Below are positions 1 through 12,299 of a stretch of 64,000 nucleotides of DNA, in pieces (within the stretch, counting starts at the first letter, position 1; every line of letters begins with the position of its first letter). The translations under genes and the position numbers were made by a program. Below the pieces are notes generated by a model. It saw only the letters and a program-made list of their open reading frames with translations, had not been told where the DNA came from and did not search any database. Source of the DNA: Branchiostoma belcheri (Eukaryota > Chordata > Leptocardii > Amphioxiformes > Branchiostomatidae); NCBI RefSeq assembly GCF_001625305.1, contig NW_017803202.1, positions 124,001 to 188,000 of the forward strand. The letters are read 5' to 3'.

Positions 1-1058
1 GGAATGTGCGGTGGCTGCACATGCACTACAATAACTTGACGTACCTGGGGAAAGAGATGTTGGGTTTGAAAGCTGTAGAGTTTGTGAACGTGAGCTGTAA
101 CCAGATACAGGAGTTGAAGATCGACTTTAGCCAGATGACACACTTGGAGATCCTGGACTTGAGCCACAACCGACTGGGGAACTTGACAAAGGAAATCAAA
201 GCTCCCAACCTTGTCAGCTTGTTTCTGCGCAACAACAACATCGGGTTCATCGAGCACACGTTTGCGGCCATGCCGTTTATGCGTGTGCTAGACCTAGCCT
301 ACAATCACATCAATGACATCACCTACATGTTCTACGACTCTCCAAACCTCAACGCGCTGGACTTAAGCCACAACCGGATCCGCTACACCGAAATGGCGTT
401 CACGAACAACCCATTCCTGGGGGAAGTCTACCTCAACAACAACCAGATCACCAGCATCAAGAACACGTTTGCTCACCAGAGCTACCTGGGGCTCGTGGAT
501 CTCAGCCACAACAAGCTGACTTCGGTACACAACCAGTGGTGGCTGCCGATCTACGTGACTCACTTACGACTTGGCAACAACCCTTGGCACTGTAGCTGCT
601 CCATGCTACAGTTCATAATCGTGCTAGACAGGCGATCAGACAAAAGCCAGGTCAATGTAACATGCACAACCCCCAAGAACACGCAAGGGAAGTTCATTTG
701 GGACTCGGGGATCCAGGGAGCGCCGAAGATGCAGATGAACAGGACACACGTGGTCGTGAGGAAGGGACAGGACGCCACGCTCTACTGCGAGACTCGGGGA
801 TGCCCCAAACCCAAGATATCCTGGGTACTCGCCAACAACAAGACAGTCACACCTGAAAAGGTCGAACCGGGCTACACGGTGGAAGAGTTTGGGTCGGTGA
901 GTGTTTTGACCATCGAGGAAGTGGATGAGATGGACATTGGGAAGATTAAGTGTGTGTCTAGCAATGTGCAGGGGAGCTCTACACGAGTTGCCAAGCTGTG
1001 TCTGAAGAAACAAGATGCCTACATGTTCTTTGAGAGAATAATATGTGAAGTAACATAG
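1..1058 (+). CDS. LRR-Ig protein, 3' part (5' end outside window)
   Basis: The reading frame is open from the left edge of the window, so this is the C-terminal part of a larger protein and no start codon should be assigned here. About eight leucine-rich repeats of 23 residues (LDLSHNRI-type consensus) are followed by a cysteine-rich LRR C-terminal cap (NPWHCSCSM, near residue 192 of the visible part). An immunoglobulin domain follows, with the cysteine pair in LYCETRGCP and KIKCVSSN and the tryptophan in ISWVL. The protein ends at TAG 1056-1058 without a transmembrane segment, so the visible part is extracellular or secreted. The design matches the two LRR-Ig genes downstream on the same strand, so this is one member of a tandem family. 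LRR-Ig proteins are expanded in amphioxus and are usually discussed as recognition molecules; the ligand is unknown. No intron is seen. Confidence 0.9.
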   Translation, partial: NVRWLHMHYNNLTYLGKEMLGLKAVEFVNVSCNQIQELKIDFSQMTHLEILDLSHNRLGNLTKEIKAPNLVSLFLRNNNIGFIEHTFAAMPFMRVLDLAYNHINDITYMFYDSPNLNALDLSHNRIRYTEMAFTNNPFLGEVYLNNNQITSIKNTFAHQSYLGLVDLSHNKLTSVHNQWWLPIYVTHLRLGNNPWHCSCSMLQFIIVLDRRSDKSQVNVTCTTPKNTQGKFIWDSGIQGAPKMQMNRTHVVVRKGQDATLYCETRGCPKPKISWVLANNKTVTPEKVEPGYTVEEFGSVSVLTIEEVDEMDIGKIKCVSSNVQGSSTRVAKLCLKKQDAYMFFERIICEVT

Positions 1059-2679
1059 GCAATAGGACTTAAAGTAGCAGTAACACTATGAGAAGCACAG
1101 TGTGCCACTGTGTAGATACCCCTTCCCTTACCCTGCTTGTCATCTTTGTGTACTTCGTAATCTACAATCTATCAGAGAAATGCTCTGTAAACAATGTATG
1201 ATCTATATATATAATATGTTTGTAGTTGCTTCAAACCCTTGCTGTGTGTTACCAACACTAAATAACCTGCATTTTGTAGTACATTTTTTAGGTATGAAAT
1301 TTAATGCTTGAATTGTATCATCAATTTTTCACCTTCTAATTTTCTAATTCATCTTTTGTTAAAATAATTATGATAAAAATCCAGCAGAATGACTTGTCAT
1401 AAGATAGAATCTACTACTGTCACAATGTCAGTATTATTTTTATTTATTAGTATGGTGCTAAATGTACAATATTAGAAAGAAAATTAGTGGTTCATTAAAT
1501 TAGTACAGAAATCCACTTGTTGATGTACACTGTACAGTTGAGTCATCCATCTAGCATATAAAATGATGTAAGCAAACTTGTACAAGTTGTTTGTTCTCAA
1601 TTTTTGGCTCCTCTATAGAATTTCTATCTACTGTACAAGCCCACTGTGCCTAAGAGTCAGTAATTGAAAGCAGCTACCAGGCAAGCAGTGACAGCCTGAG
1701 CTCACCGGTGTCCTTCAGACTCAATAAACAATGGTTCACCCCTAACAGAGACCATCTAGTGGTTAGTCCCCTCCAGGGTTGACCTGAGGTCAGGTCTGAG
1801 CCACATGTGAGATTTCCTGTCCTCCCCCTGACTAACACAGGCCTACAGGGTCTCTCCTAACAGCCAAACAGGACTCAGCACACTTCTACCACATGACAAA
1901 GAAACACCGGCCGGCGGCTTGGCACAATCTTCGCTCTTCCCCCCAAAACTCTGGACAGGGATCAAGGATATCATCTGGCAAGGCTCTATACCACCAGGCT
2001 ATCTGTGAGTACATCTGATATCTCTACTTTCTTGAAAATTAACCTGTAGAGTCAATATTCAAACAGACATTGTGCACGCACATAAACAGAGAAACGGAGA
2101 CCGGCAGGTCTAAGGTTTAACCTGTTCCATATGTCTGGAGTCATGAGATCATGTGTTACACAACAGGAAAGGACTACAGAGGTTATAGCCTCCAACAGAC
2201 CTTCTAAAGGGTTTTTTTAAAGGGGTTGTGGATAGTAGAATTTGGCAGACAAATAGGGTGAACAATTAGCCAGGAAAGTGATCCCATGGTAAGGGTAATA
2301 TTCCCCTTGCAGGGGCAAATTAACTCTTTTGTGGCCAAACTCCCAAGGCAAATTATTTTCCCCATTCCGCTAAATTTTACTACTTTCCAGCCAGTGTCTG
2401 GTAGAGACTAGTTACGCACAGGTTAAAAGGTCCACTAGAAATTACATGGTATCACATGAAGTTGAACTTCAAGGTCTGTAGGTCCTGCACCTTTGGTAGG
2501 TATGGTGTTGAAAGCCACGATTCCTGCCAATATATTTATTGCACTCTGAGATGGGGTCTCTCTAAGGTTACTACACAAACCCTGCCTGTAGACAGACAAG
2601 AGTCCGGGTCACACGTCCCAGTTCTGCTGGGCTGAAATTTGGCAAGTCGTAGTCTAAGGCTGATGTATTGGCTGAATCT
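1059..2679. other. intergenic, AT-rich
   Basis: No convincing coding exon is seen on either strand. An AATAAA at 1723-1728 could serve as the polyadenylation signal of the upstream LRR-Ig gene, but it is 665 bp past the stop and has no other support. Confidence 0.5.
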
Positions 2680-3060
2680 GGCCTGGCTGTCACTAGCCTG
2701 GATGCCAGACCCAAACATATGGCTTCCTTGGCTGAAAGGGTTATTCGCGGTAGGGGCTGGCACCCAGGCTAGCCCGGGAGCTGAGGAATTGGCCTGTGTA
2801 GGTCCTGGAAATAGTCTGGCACCCAGGCTAAGGAACAGGGCACTGTGGTATAATTTCGTTGGGGGTATGTTGGTTCCTGAGCCAGAAACTCGCCTGTGTA
2901 GGCCCTGGAAACAGCCTGGCACCCGGGCTAAGTAAGGAACAGGGGACTGTCGACTGTGGTATAATTTCCTTGGGGGTACAATTTATGTATGTTGGCCCTG
3001 GAGCCGAGGAACTGGCCTGTGTAGGCCCTGGAAACAGTCTGTCACTAGCCTGGTAACCAT
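2680..3060. repeat. degenerate minisatellite, roughly 110-bp units
   Basis: The phrase GCCTGTGTAGGCCCTGGAAA followed by CAGTCTGGCACCCAGGCTA recurs three to four times with intervening text around TGTGGTATAATTTC and TTGGGGGTA. A further diverged copy lies at about 3405-3475. Open frames on both strands across this stretch are products of the repeat, not genes. Confidence 0.75.
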
Positions 3061-6000
3061 ACATCGTATGATACATGTCATGTACATCGTGGGTTTCCTG
3101 GTATTCCTACAGTGCTGGGAGTGTTGCCAGTACAAACAAGTTAATTAGTGTGCACCTGCAGTGAATTTTTATGATGCTCATTTCAATTACTTACCCTATA
3201 TACAGAAAATTGTGTAGCCTGTCAGAAAAAGGCCCAGGGACTTGGGCTAGTAAAAACACATGCCAGCATGTGAAATAAAAAACAGGCAAGATGCACATGG
3301 CATAACACGCGAGTTCTCTTTTACCACAGTCAGCAGCCTGACCCAAATTAGACCTGTTCCTCTAACTCAGGGGGCCAAGACAGAATTTCCTTCATTCCTT
3401 GTGGGCATGTTGGCCTTTCACCCAGAAGCTGGTCTGTGCAGGCCCTGAAAACAATCTGGTATCCAGGCTATACTCCTTTGGAAAGGTTTGCTGGTTCCTC
3501 CCAAGTTGCCAAAACAGTCTCAGGAGTGAGGAGTGAGTGAGGGGGCAGGCAGGAGTGAGTGAGGGGGCAGGGTGTACATGTGTGATGACAGCAGGCTGGG
3601 GAAATGTACACAGACATGATGTCATCGCTTTAAAGTTTAAAAGCTTCAAGCTGGGTTGTACTTTCTAGGATATTGTAGGTGATGCAACACTTAAGTTAAG
3701 GGAGCTTTTGTATCCTTAAATTTAGCCTTAAGAGTTCTCAAAGCCTCAAAGAAATTAAACTTTCAGTGACAGAAATTTTTTACCTAAGTTTGACTAATCA
3801 CATTCATTTTTCACACTAAAAAAATACAACCTTTTCCTAATTACCTGCAACTCCCTCAATTTGGCAACAATTCAAAAGGACAATTAACAAAACTTTACAT
3901 GGTCCACTTCACTCAAACTGACAGCTCTAAACGACTTAAGAGCCATCCATGAAAATGCCAGACAGAACTGTTGGGCAAAGGTTTGTGCTATAATTAACAC
4001 ACAAGTGGGAAAAATAAAGTCTAACTGACCCCAGTCTAACTCTTGTCTGCCCCGAAACAGCTCGACAGGCTATACAACTTTAACAGGGTATTTAGGAGGT
4101 TTGCATCTTTGCAAAATTGGCCCAAATTCAAACATTTGTACTTCATTAGCTTTTGGTGAATTTCTACTTTATTCTATGTTACGAACACAAAATATTTATG
4201 TTAACAGAACTTTTTAGATTTGCAGCACCAGTTCCCTTATTCATGATTGACGACCAAAACAAATTTGGAGCCCTGACTCAGACATAACAACCTTTGATGA
4301 TCAGAACATGTGCGGAAAAGGGAAATGCCACAAGGTCTTAGCCTTAGAATATGCCTTCAGTATAACCTAAGGTCACAGCATTGCTGCCTCCATGCACCTA
4401 TTAAAAATTGGCCAGCTACAAATAGTACAATAACATGTAGTATCACCGCCATAAAATGGATGAAATCTTTCTTGGCAAATTTATGACAGGCTTGAGTTGA
4501 AAGTGACGGGTAGTCACTGAGAAGATAACTTGGATGGATCAATTGACTTCCAACTATCCATTCATTTTTTCATTCATTCAAGGACAAAAGACTTTCATAG
4601 TGCTAAAACACATTGCCTCTTCAATAATATAAAAGCTAAGAAAACCTTTTTTTCAACTTTGTGTCAATTCACAGTCACATATACATGGTTATCTTCAAAT
4701 TATAAATTCTAATACAACACGACCATTCATTTTGAAAGAGGTTTCTTGCATTTTTCTTCCCTGTAATCTAAGTCTAACAACAGTTTCTTTGTACTGTTGC
4801 ATCAGATTTGGAGTCACAGGTATCTACAATACTGAGTTGATGTTGCCTAACAGGACTTCCTTGTTTTCACCTGACCTCCAGCCCTCATGGCCCTGGCTGT
4901 TCCTCATGTTGATCACCAGTAAAGTTCTGAAGGAAAAATAAACCAGAACTGGGCCAAGCACAACAGGAGAGGGAAACACTCGTGTTTGTTTTGGCTGTCA
5001 GAACCCAATGCTTGACAAAACAGAGTACATGACATTGTACATGTTAACTTTTTCAAAGTCTTCTCAAGATTGCCACCTTACAAAAAAATCTTGACCCAAC
5101 TGTTTGAGACGATCTTAATAATATGATATAGAAGGTGTAATAATGTGTTTTGTTTCGGTTGACTTATACTTAGAGGCTTCCATGTTCTAGGACATATGAG
5201 GCAGAGTGTTCCAATTCCAGCAAGTTTAAAAGTTTCTTAAGATCGATTGACAATGATTTCATTTGAGGATTGCTAGTTTAGTAATATACATTGTACCACA
5301 GCAATACCTATAAAAAAGACCAGTTGCCATGTTATGATCAAACTACTAAAGCCAAACACTGCTCCCAGACAGACCTTGACCATTAACTGTACCAGCTTTG
5401 ACCATGACACCATTACATTGAACCAAACCAGACATAGGGATGACTATGTAACTGTTCTGTTGCTCTTTGCTCAACTTTGCTGGGGAAAAAACTTTACGAA
5501 TGATATGTAACAGTTACTTTTTCTGCAGAAACATGTGGACCAGTCCAAGAATTAGTGTAAATGCTGATATTGTGTAGGTATCAATGGTATAAGCCACCTG
5601 TTCTGTATATAGGTAAAAAGTTTTACCTCATTTTTACATACTGAACACTAGTCCCTCTGTGTCTTTGTTAGAAAGCAGGGTGGAACAGAGTACAGAACCA
5701 GCTGTAGACAGTCCTGCCGGTTTTGGGGTAACCTTGCACTTGATCTTCAGGAAATCCTGGACCTGATCATAAATCTTTAAGTAGCAAGGGCATGTGAGGT
5801 TTTTTCTTAGTAATCTTACTGTAAAAACTGAAATTATGGTTGATCACTGCCCTTCATCACAATTAAAGTCACTGATCACACAAATCTTACTGGTACTTTG
5901 TCTTCATTGTGATCCTTCACATTGACTTTTCACATTCATTCGTTAGAGTGTCTTGTGTTGCATTTCATTGACAAGTACAAAACTTCAAGTATATTTTCTA

Positions 6001-6802
6001 CCATCTTCATTTAACTGAGCTTTTAAGAGTTCTAAAACAAGCCAGAATAATTCTGATGTTTTGTATCTTTAGATGTTTTACAACACTGTGTTTTGAAAAA
6101 GGATGTCTTGTAGATCACTACTGTAGTTACAAAACAGTGTTGTTTGTTGTGGCTCATCTTGTGTGACCTGTTTTCTACCTGTCCACAGAGGTACTGCTGT
6201 TTGTGTGGCCAGGAAGTCGTGAGGAGAAAGTAGGCTACAAGAAAGAAGCAACACATTCTTCAGAAAGCTGGCAAAGCAGGATGATGTACAACAACCATCC
6301 CAAGAAGTAAGACAGAGGTGAAGAGAGGTCAGCGTCCCAAAACTGGACCAAACTGGAGCAGTGTTGTGTAAGGTGGCAGTTACCCAACTACCTCTGGATA
6401 CAAAAACATGCTGCACAAGCAAAAAAACACATGAAGTTGATCCAAAAATGCTGCTGGAAAGCCACAACTCAATGATCAAAACAGCGTCTGACGTGCAAGA
6501 AAGGGACTTTTCAAGGTTGCGTGCGCCTCAGAAGTGGTAAATATTGTTGTTTGGCCTGAAGGAATGCCCAGATTGCGAGAAGCCGCCTTGGCACTTACGT
6601 TGTGTAAATAATGCGCAGCAGATTGGAAGCAGAGCCCTACCTCAGGAACTGACCTACCTTGGGAAGAATTCCTTCATTCATTCCCCGACCTTCAAACATG
6701 GAAACAACAGCTCTTTCCTGCTCCACCGGACAATGGGGACTCTGAGAGTGCTTCAGGACTGCAGAGTTTGACCGAGGAAAGTCAAGTGCAAGTGTAACAA
6801 CC
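3061..6802. other. intergenic, includes probable 5' UTR of the next gene
   Basis: AT-rich sequence with a small GAGTGAGTGAGGGGGCAGG duplication near 3530-3570. No exon with splice signals and conserved protein text was recognised. The last few hundred bases before 6803 presumably include the 5' UTR and promoter of the LRR-Ig gene, but no clear TATA box was picked out. Confidence 0.45.
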
Positions 6803-9800
6803 ATGTTCTGTGGTGCGTTTATCTTCTTGTTTCTGATAAAAGTAGCTTTTGTGGATGGATGCCCGCCTGTGTGTACCTGCACAACCGACGGTTATGGCGG
6901 CTGGCGGACCGATTGCGACGGAAAAGACACCGAAACGACGTTCCCGACCGGCTTCCCTCGTGACACATTCCTCGTGGACATCCGTAACTTCCAGGTGTCC
7001 CACCTACCGGCAGAGGCCTTCACAGTGTACCCCAAACTCACCTACATCTCTATTCGTGAGAACGCGATCGTAACTGTTGATGACAACGCATTCGCTGGGG
7101 CGGACGATCTCGTGGACCTCCACATCACCAACAACAAGATCGAATCCATGCAGAACAAGTTAGTAGAGCTACGTCAGCTACAGAACCTGTACCTGACACG
7201 CAACAAGCTGAGAACACTAGAAGACACGCTTGTAGGGCTCACAAAACTGCGTAAACTCGACCTCAGCTATAACCAGATCTCCTCAGTCCAAGGTGCCTTT
7301 CCTGGGCTGTCACAGCTAAAACAGTTGGACCTGCGCCATAATAAGATTAAGGACGTCACTGGAGTGTTTGGTGCCCTGGGAGCGTTAACTTCCCTGTACC
7401 TGCAGCACAATGACATCCGGTCTGTCAAGTTTTCTTCCCGAGAGCTTCGCAATCTGCGTCTGCTGGATTTGAGCCACAACCGGATATCTTCCCTTGCGGA
7501 CGGAAGCATTTTCGTTTTCCTCCCGAAGATCAGGACGATAAACCTCGAGCACAACTCCCTCTCCACCATGGTCGCCAACACGACCAGTTTCCATGGCAAT
7601 GACTTGCGCCTATCCCACAATCCCTGGCACTGCGGCTGCAACATGCTGGTCATGAGGAACTGGATCGCAACGAGAAACGACCGAGAACAGATCAACGTGA
7701 CCTGCTCACGGCCCAGGCGTGTGTTCGGGGAAAAGATCTGGGACGTACCGGATGAAGAGTTTGCTACTAACAGCGACCCACCCTGGATCAGAATGTCCGA
7801 CAGTTTCCTCACAGTGCAAGAAGGAGAGGATGTGAGAATCGACTGTCGCACAACCGAGTGCCCCATCACTAAACTCAGCTGGAAAACGCCCAAGTCTGAA
7901 GTGTTAGAGTTGGGATATCGAGCTCCTCGGACCAGCGTATCATCCGAAGGCTCTCTGTTCATAGGACAGATACAGAAGCACGAGGCAGGCGTGTATCACT
8001 GTATAGCCGAGAACGTCAATGGCAAAGATGAGAATGTGGTCTTTATAACCGTGGAAGGACTGACCACACCACCTCCGCCGACTAGTCGAAGAACGAACTT
8101 TGACACAGTGCTTCCCCCAAGTCGCCGCGACGACAACATCGTCAGGGCGACGACCCCGCCCGAGGTCACAGCTCCAACTCCGACCCCTGACCCCGACTAC
8201 TGTCCCGACCTGTGCACCTGCGACAACAACCCGGCCTGGGGGATGAGCGTGCGTTGTCGTGGTTACCACTTCTTCTTGGACACGCAGGACAACGTCCCCG
8301 TTTCTGCCGTCTGGCTCAAGATGGAAGGATTCATCATGAAAGTCCTTAAAGCCAAGGCCTTCTTGCATCTTAAGAAAGTCCGCTCCATGTCCTTAAAGTA
8401 TAACGACATCACCCACATCACGAACCAGACCTTCCAGGGGCTGACCAGCCTCCAGTTCTTGGACATGAGTCACAACAACATCTACCTGTTCCACAATGGA
8501 ACCTTCCACGACCTTGGCAGCCTGGTGCAGCTGACCTTGAAATGGAACCGGATAGTGGACGTGAACCGCTCATTTGTGGGCCTGGGCAGGCTGCTGAAAC
8601 TGGACCTGAGTCACAACTGGCTTGTGTCATCAGAAGGACTGATGGAGGGAATACCCAGACTGTGGTACTTGGACTTGAGCTATAACAACCTGACTTCTCT
8701 ATCAGACACGTTTTCTGCACCCTGTAGAATCCGGGTGCTGAAACTGGCATACAATGACTTGTCTGAGTTAGATGGGCAACTCACGGCTCTCACAGACTTA
8801 AGAACTTTGGAAATGCCTCACAACAACATCCGAAGGCTGAGCGAAGACTCCTTCAGGAGGGTGAACAAGATATGGGAGTTGGACCTGAGCTTCAATAACA
8901 TCGAAACCCTGCGCTACCCGTTCCAAGGCATGCGGGAGATACAGGAGCTAAATCTTCGTAGCAACCAGATAGAATACTTAGACTACGCTCTGCGGGGGCT
9001 CACGACCTTGATCGAACTTGACCTGAGCTTCAACAGGATCAAAACGGTCGCGTACGAACTTGACGAGCTCACGGAACTCCAAGTTCTGGACCTGCAGCAC
9101 AATGAGATCGAGAGGCTGGAAACTTCCCTCAAGAAGCTGGAGAACCTCAGAGAACTGTTACTAAGCAACAATGGTATCAAGTTTCTGGACAGTGGGTTCA
9201 ATGACCTGAGGAAACTTGAGCACCTGGACTTGAGGAACAACCTGATCACGTCAGTTGAAGACGTCTTCCAAGGCCTGGGTAATCTTAAGACGTTACACCT
9301 GACAAGCAACAAACTTACTTCACTTACATCACTCATAAAAGGCCCTAATGTTTTAGAGGAGTTACTGATTGATTATAACAGTATTGATCAGGTTGATATT
9401 AACTTCTTTAACAGCCTTTACAACCTGAAGTGGTTAGATGCAAGCAAGAACAAGATAGGAAACATAGAGGGGCTGTTCTCAAACCTGTCAAAACTGGAGT
9501 ACCTGCATCTGAGTAGCAACAAGATTGAATCCATCGGTGACGCCTTTAAGAACTTGAACAAGTTACGGACACTTCATCTTAGCAACAACACCGTTAAGCA
9601 CATCCATCGTGTCTTCAGTAACCTACCGGAGTTAGAGTTCCTCGATCTTTCGCACAACGTCATCACCTCCATACGAAACGGTTTCTCCAGTCTCTCCAAG
9701 CTTCGCTGGCTCACCCTAAGCCACAACAAGATCATCTCCATCTCTGAGGGTTTCAAAGGACTTGACAATCTTGCAACTTTAAAGTTAGACCACAACAATA

Positions 9801-11263
9801 TCCTCTTCCTTGTGAATGGGTTGAACAGTTTGCAGAGTGTCAGACACCTAGATGCTAGTAGAAACCAGATCAACCATGTAAAGGGTGTTTTCGCAGGGAT
9901 GAAAAACTTGAAGGAACTATACCTTGCTGGAAACAGCCTTCGCGACATCAAAAAAGTGTTCAACGAAAACAGCCAGAACACTCTTAAAGAACTTCAATGG
10001 CTCGATCTACGAGACAACAAGATTGACTCCCTTTACCGAGTCTTTGAGGGGTTGGAAAAGCTTGAGTCCGTTGATCTGAGTCACAACAACATCAGATTTC
10101 TGGACCGAGCGTTCGCAGGTTTGTCCGCCCTACGTTACATCCACCTGGGCCACAACAAACTTCAAGACGTGAACGGCCATTTTGAAGACCTAAACTCTCT
10201 CACAGACCTGAATCTTGACAACAACAAGATCACCAACATCGACAAGGCCTTCAAGAAGACCCCCCGCCTCTCCTGGCTTCAGCTGACTTCCAACTACATC
10301 TCAAAAATCACAGACGCCTTCGACGATAGTCATGATTTAGTCGGGCTAAACCTTAGCAGTAACAGCATCCGGTCTCTCGATCGCGCCTTTACCGGAGTGG
10401 ACTCCATCCAACACCTGGATCTAACCGACAACCGAGTCAGTCACATCAACGGTCACCTGGATAGCTTAGACTTACGATCGCTTTACCTTGGAAACAACTC
10501 TCTCTCGGACATGCGGGGAGCCTTCAGCAAGCTTGACAAGTTGAGGAGTTTAGATCTGACAAGGAACGGATTGACTAATATAACAGGTGTGCTCGAAGGA
10601 CTGAAGTTGCTACAGGTTTTAGATCTTTCCTTCAACAAGCTCCATTCCGTACAGCAGTGTTTTGAGACCACTCCACACTTGTGGTGGCTGAACATAAGTC
10701 ACAACGAGCTCAACGCACCGGGGATCGAAAGCGCGTTCGAAAACCTCCGCCGGCTCGAGGACCTGGACTTGACCTTCAACAACCTGACGACCTTGGACCG
10801 GTGGTTCACGTGGTACCAGAACTCCACGTACCTCGGAAACAATCCGTTCCACTGCACGTGCGAGCTGCTGTACCACCACTACTGGATCCTCAGCCGGACG
10901 GACGAGCGAATCATCGACGCGACCTGCGCGACCCCCGACCGGGTACGCGGCGAGAAGCTCTGGGAGACGGACGCGGTGAAGGCGACGGCGCCGCGAGCGC
11001 GATCGGCTCCGTACAGCGTTGTCATGGCAACGGGAAACGAGGCACAGCTGCGATGCCAGATCCCCGGCTGCCCCGAACCGATCAGGAAGTGGACCTTACC
11101 GAACAATAAGAAAGTTTCGAGCAGCCAGGGAAGGTTTGAACTGTTGGAGAATGGGACTTTAAAGATAAAGACTGTAAATAGGAGGGATGTAGGAAGATAC
11201 GTCTGTCATGCTAGTAACCCGCTAGGCAACACCACAAGCACAGTGTACCTGTTTGTAAGATAG
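6803..11263 (+). CDS. large secreted LRR-Ig-LRR-Ig protein, intronless
   Basis: A single exon of 1486 codons. An N-terminal hydrophobic signal (about residues 1-19) leads into a cysteine-rich LRR N-terminal cap (CPPVCTC). About eight LRRs follow, then a C-terminal cap (NPWHCGCNM, near residue 273) and an Ig domain (about 333-420). A Pro/Thr/Arg-rich linker joins this to a second N-cap (CPDLCTC, near 468), about 35 further LRRs, a second C-cap (NPFHCTC, near 1346) and a second Ig domain (about 1407-1486). The stop follows directly after the Ig fold, so there is no membrane anchor. The protein thus looks like two LRR-Ig units joined head to tail, as an internal duplication or fusion. The repeats are mostly 23 residues, one shorter than the usual extracellular 24. 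The start ATG has good context (ACAACC before it) and directly precedes the signal peptide. A role in recognition or adhesion is inferred from architecture only. Confidence 0.92.
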   Translation: MFCGAFIFLFLIKVAFVDGCPPVCTCTTDGYGGWRTDCDGKDTETTFPTGFPRDTFLVDIRNFQVSHLPAEAFTVYPKLTYISIRENAIVTVDDNAFAGADDLVDLHITNNKIESMQNKLVELRQLQNLYLTRNKLRTLEDTLVGLTKLRKLDLSYNQISSVQGAFPGLSQLKQLDLRHNKIKDVTGVFGALGALTSLYLQHNDIRSVKFSSRELRNLRLLDLSHNRISSLADGSIFVFLPKIRTINLEHNSLSTMVANTTSFHGNDLRLSHNPWHCGCNMLVMRNWIATRNDREQINVTCSRPRRVFGEKIWDVPDEEFATNSDPPWIRMSDSFLTVQEGEDVRIDCRTTECPITKLSWKTPKSEVLELGYRAPRTSVSSEGSLFIGQIQKHEAGVYHCIAENVNGKDENVVFITVEGLTTPPPPTSRRTNFDTVLPPSRRDDNIVRATTPPEVTAPTPTPDPDYCPDLCTCDNNPAWGMSVRCRGYHFFLDTQDNVPVSAVWLKMEGFIMKVLKAKAFLHLKKVRSMSLKYNDITHITNQTFQGLTSLQFLDMSHNNIYLFHNGTFHDLGSLVQLTLKWNRIVDVNRSFVGLGRLLKLDLSHNWLVSSEGLMEGIPRLWYLDLSYNNLTSLSDTFSAPCRIRVLKLAYNDLSELDGQLTALTDLRTLEMPHNNIRRLSEDSFRRVNKIWELDLSFNNIETLRYPFQGMREIQELNLRSNQIEYLDYALRGLTTLIELDLSFNRIKTVAYELDELTELQVLDLQHNEIERLETSLKKLENLRELLLSNNGIKFLDSGFNDLRKLEHLDLRNNLITSVEDVFQGLGNLKTLHLTSNKLTSLTSLIKGPNVLEELLIDYNSIDQVDINFFNSLYNLKWLDASKNKIGNIEGLFSNLSKLEYLHLSSNKIESIGDAFKNLNKLRTLHLSNNTVKHIHRVFSNLPELEFLDLSHNVITSIRNGFSSLSKLRWLTLSHNKIISISEGFKGLDNLATLKLDHNNILFLVNGLNSLQSVRHLDASRNQINHVKGVFAGMKNLKELYLAGNSLRDIKKVFNENSQNTLKELQWLDLRDNKIDSLYRVFEGLEKLESVDLSHNNIRFLDRAFAGLSALRYIHLGHNKLQDVNGHFEDLNSLTDLNLDNNKITNIDKAFKKTPRLSWLQLTSNYISKITDAFDDSHDLVGLNLSSNSIRSLDRAFTGVDSIQHLDLTDNRVSHINGHLDSLDLRSLYLGNNSLSDMRGAFSKLDKLRSLDLTRNGLTNITGVLEGLKLLQVLDLSFNKLHSVQQCFETTPHLWWLNISHNELNAPGIESAFENLRRLEDLDLTFNNLTTLDRWFTWYQNSTYLGNNPFHCTCELLYHHYWILSRTDERIIDATCATPDRVRGEKLWETDAVKATAPRARSAPYSVVMATGNEAQLRCQIPGCPEPIRKWTLPNNKKVSSSQGRFELLENGTLKIKTVNRRDVGRYVCHASNPLGNTTSTVYLFVR

Positions 11264-12299
11264 CAAAGTTGGAAATTATATAGTGAAATTGCATCTGCGA
11301 GACAATTGAACTAGAAAAAAATTCGACACACCAGAAATTTAACAAGTTAAATTGTTCCAAAAAATTGAGTTCGTAAATCAGATAGTAGAACAATTCCTAG
11401 AAAAATGTCATCAAGTTTAATTGTTCCACAAAGTTGGACATTGTTTATGGACATTTCTTCATTCTAGTGTCCCACCACAAAATTTTCCTGTGACAGTGTG
11501 AGTAATGAATTCGAAGAAAGGACCCTTTTTCTTGAGAAGAGAAAGGAGAAAAAGACTGATCATACTTCAGGGAAGCAGGCAACATAGTACATATAACAGT
11601 GCACAAAAGACTTCATTGTTGATATGCAGTATGTTAAGATTTGGATAGAGACTTAAATTGTACTACTCTTCTAGCATATTCATGCTTATTATACATGTCT
11701 CACTAGAATACATTTTGTTGTAATTGTGTATGTTATTCTGTACCTCTGTGACTCTTTATTGTTCTAGAAACAAATTGCAATTCTTTCACAAAATATCACA
11801 GCTAGATGACTGTTAAGTTTAGAGACTGTATGGGACCCCTTACTAGTAATTTGACTGTTTCAGCTTCAGGCATGTTTTGTCTACAGCAGTTTACGAGTGA
11901 GGTTTCTGTCAGAAACAGGGGTTTTAGTTTCAGAGCTTTAAGGCCGTCCAAAACTCATTTCGCTTACTCTGTAAAAATTGTACAGTCATCCAGAATCTGA
12001 TGATATATGGAGTCAATTCATTGCTCTCTACTAAAAGCTCATAGATGATAACTGTACTTTCCATATATTTCCATTTATGTTGTACAGCTGTTATTCCTAT
12101 AGTAGGCAATGTGTTATGAGTTGTCATTTCCAGGTATTGTGTAATGTACCTTTTGAATGTTTTTATTATACAGTTAAAAGTGTATCTTTGTGTAATCCTG
12201 TACATATTAGCATATTACATAAACTGAATAACTTGAAATGAATCATCATTAAAGTTTCATAATCACTACATACATTCTGTGTGGGTCATGTATATGTAT
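11264..12299. other. 3' UTR / intergenic
   Basis: AT-rich with no coding signal. An ATTAAA at 12248-12253 is a possible polyadenylation signal for the preceding LRR-Ig gene. Confidence 0.45.

Noticed and set aside
6078..6479. 133-codon - strand frame upstream of the LRR-Ig gene
   Set aside because: No splice context, domain or conserved text; low-complexity Ser/Leu/Phe content fits chance.
7267..7962. 231-codon open frame on the - strand inside the LRR-Ig gene
   Set aside because: It is antisense to a well-supported LRR-Ig coding region, has no recognisable domain and is typical of shadow frames in LRR repeats.
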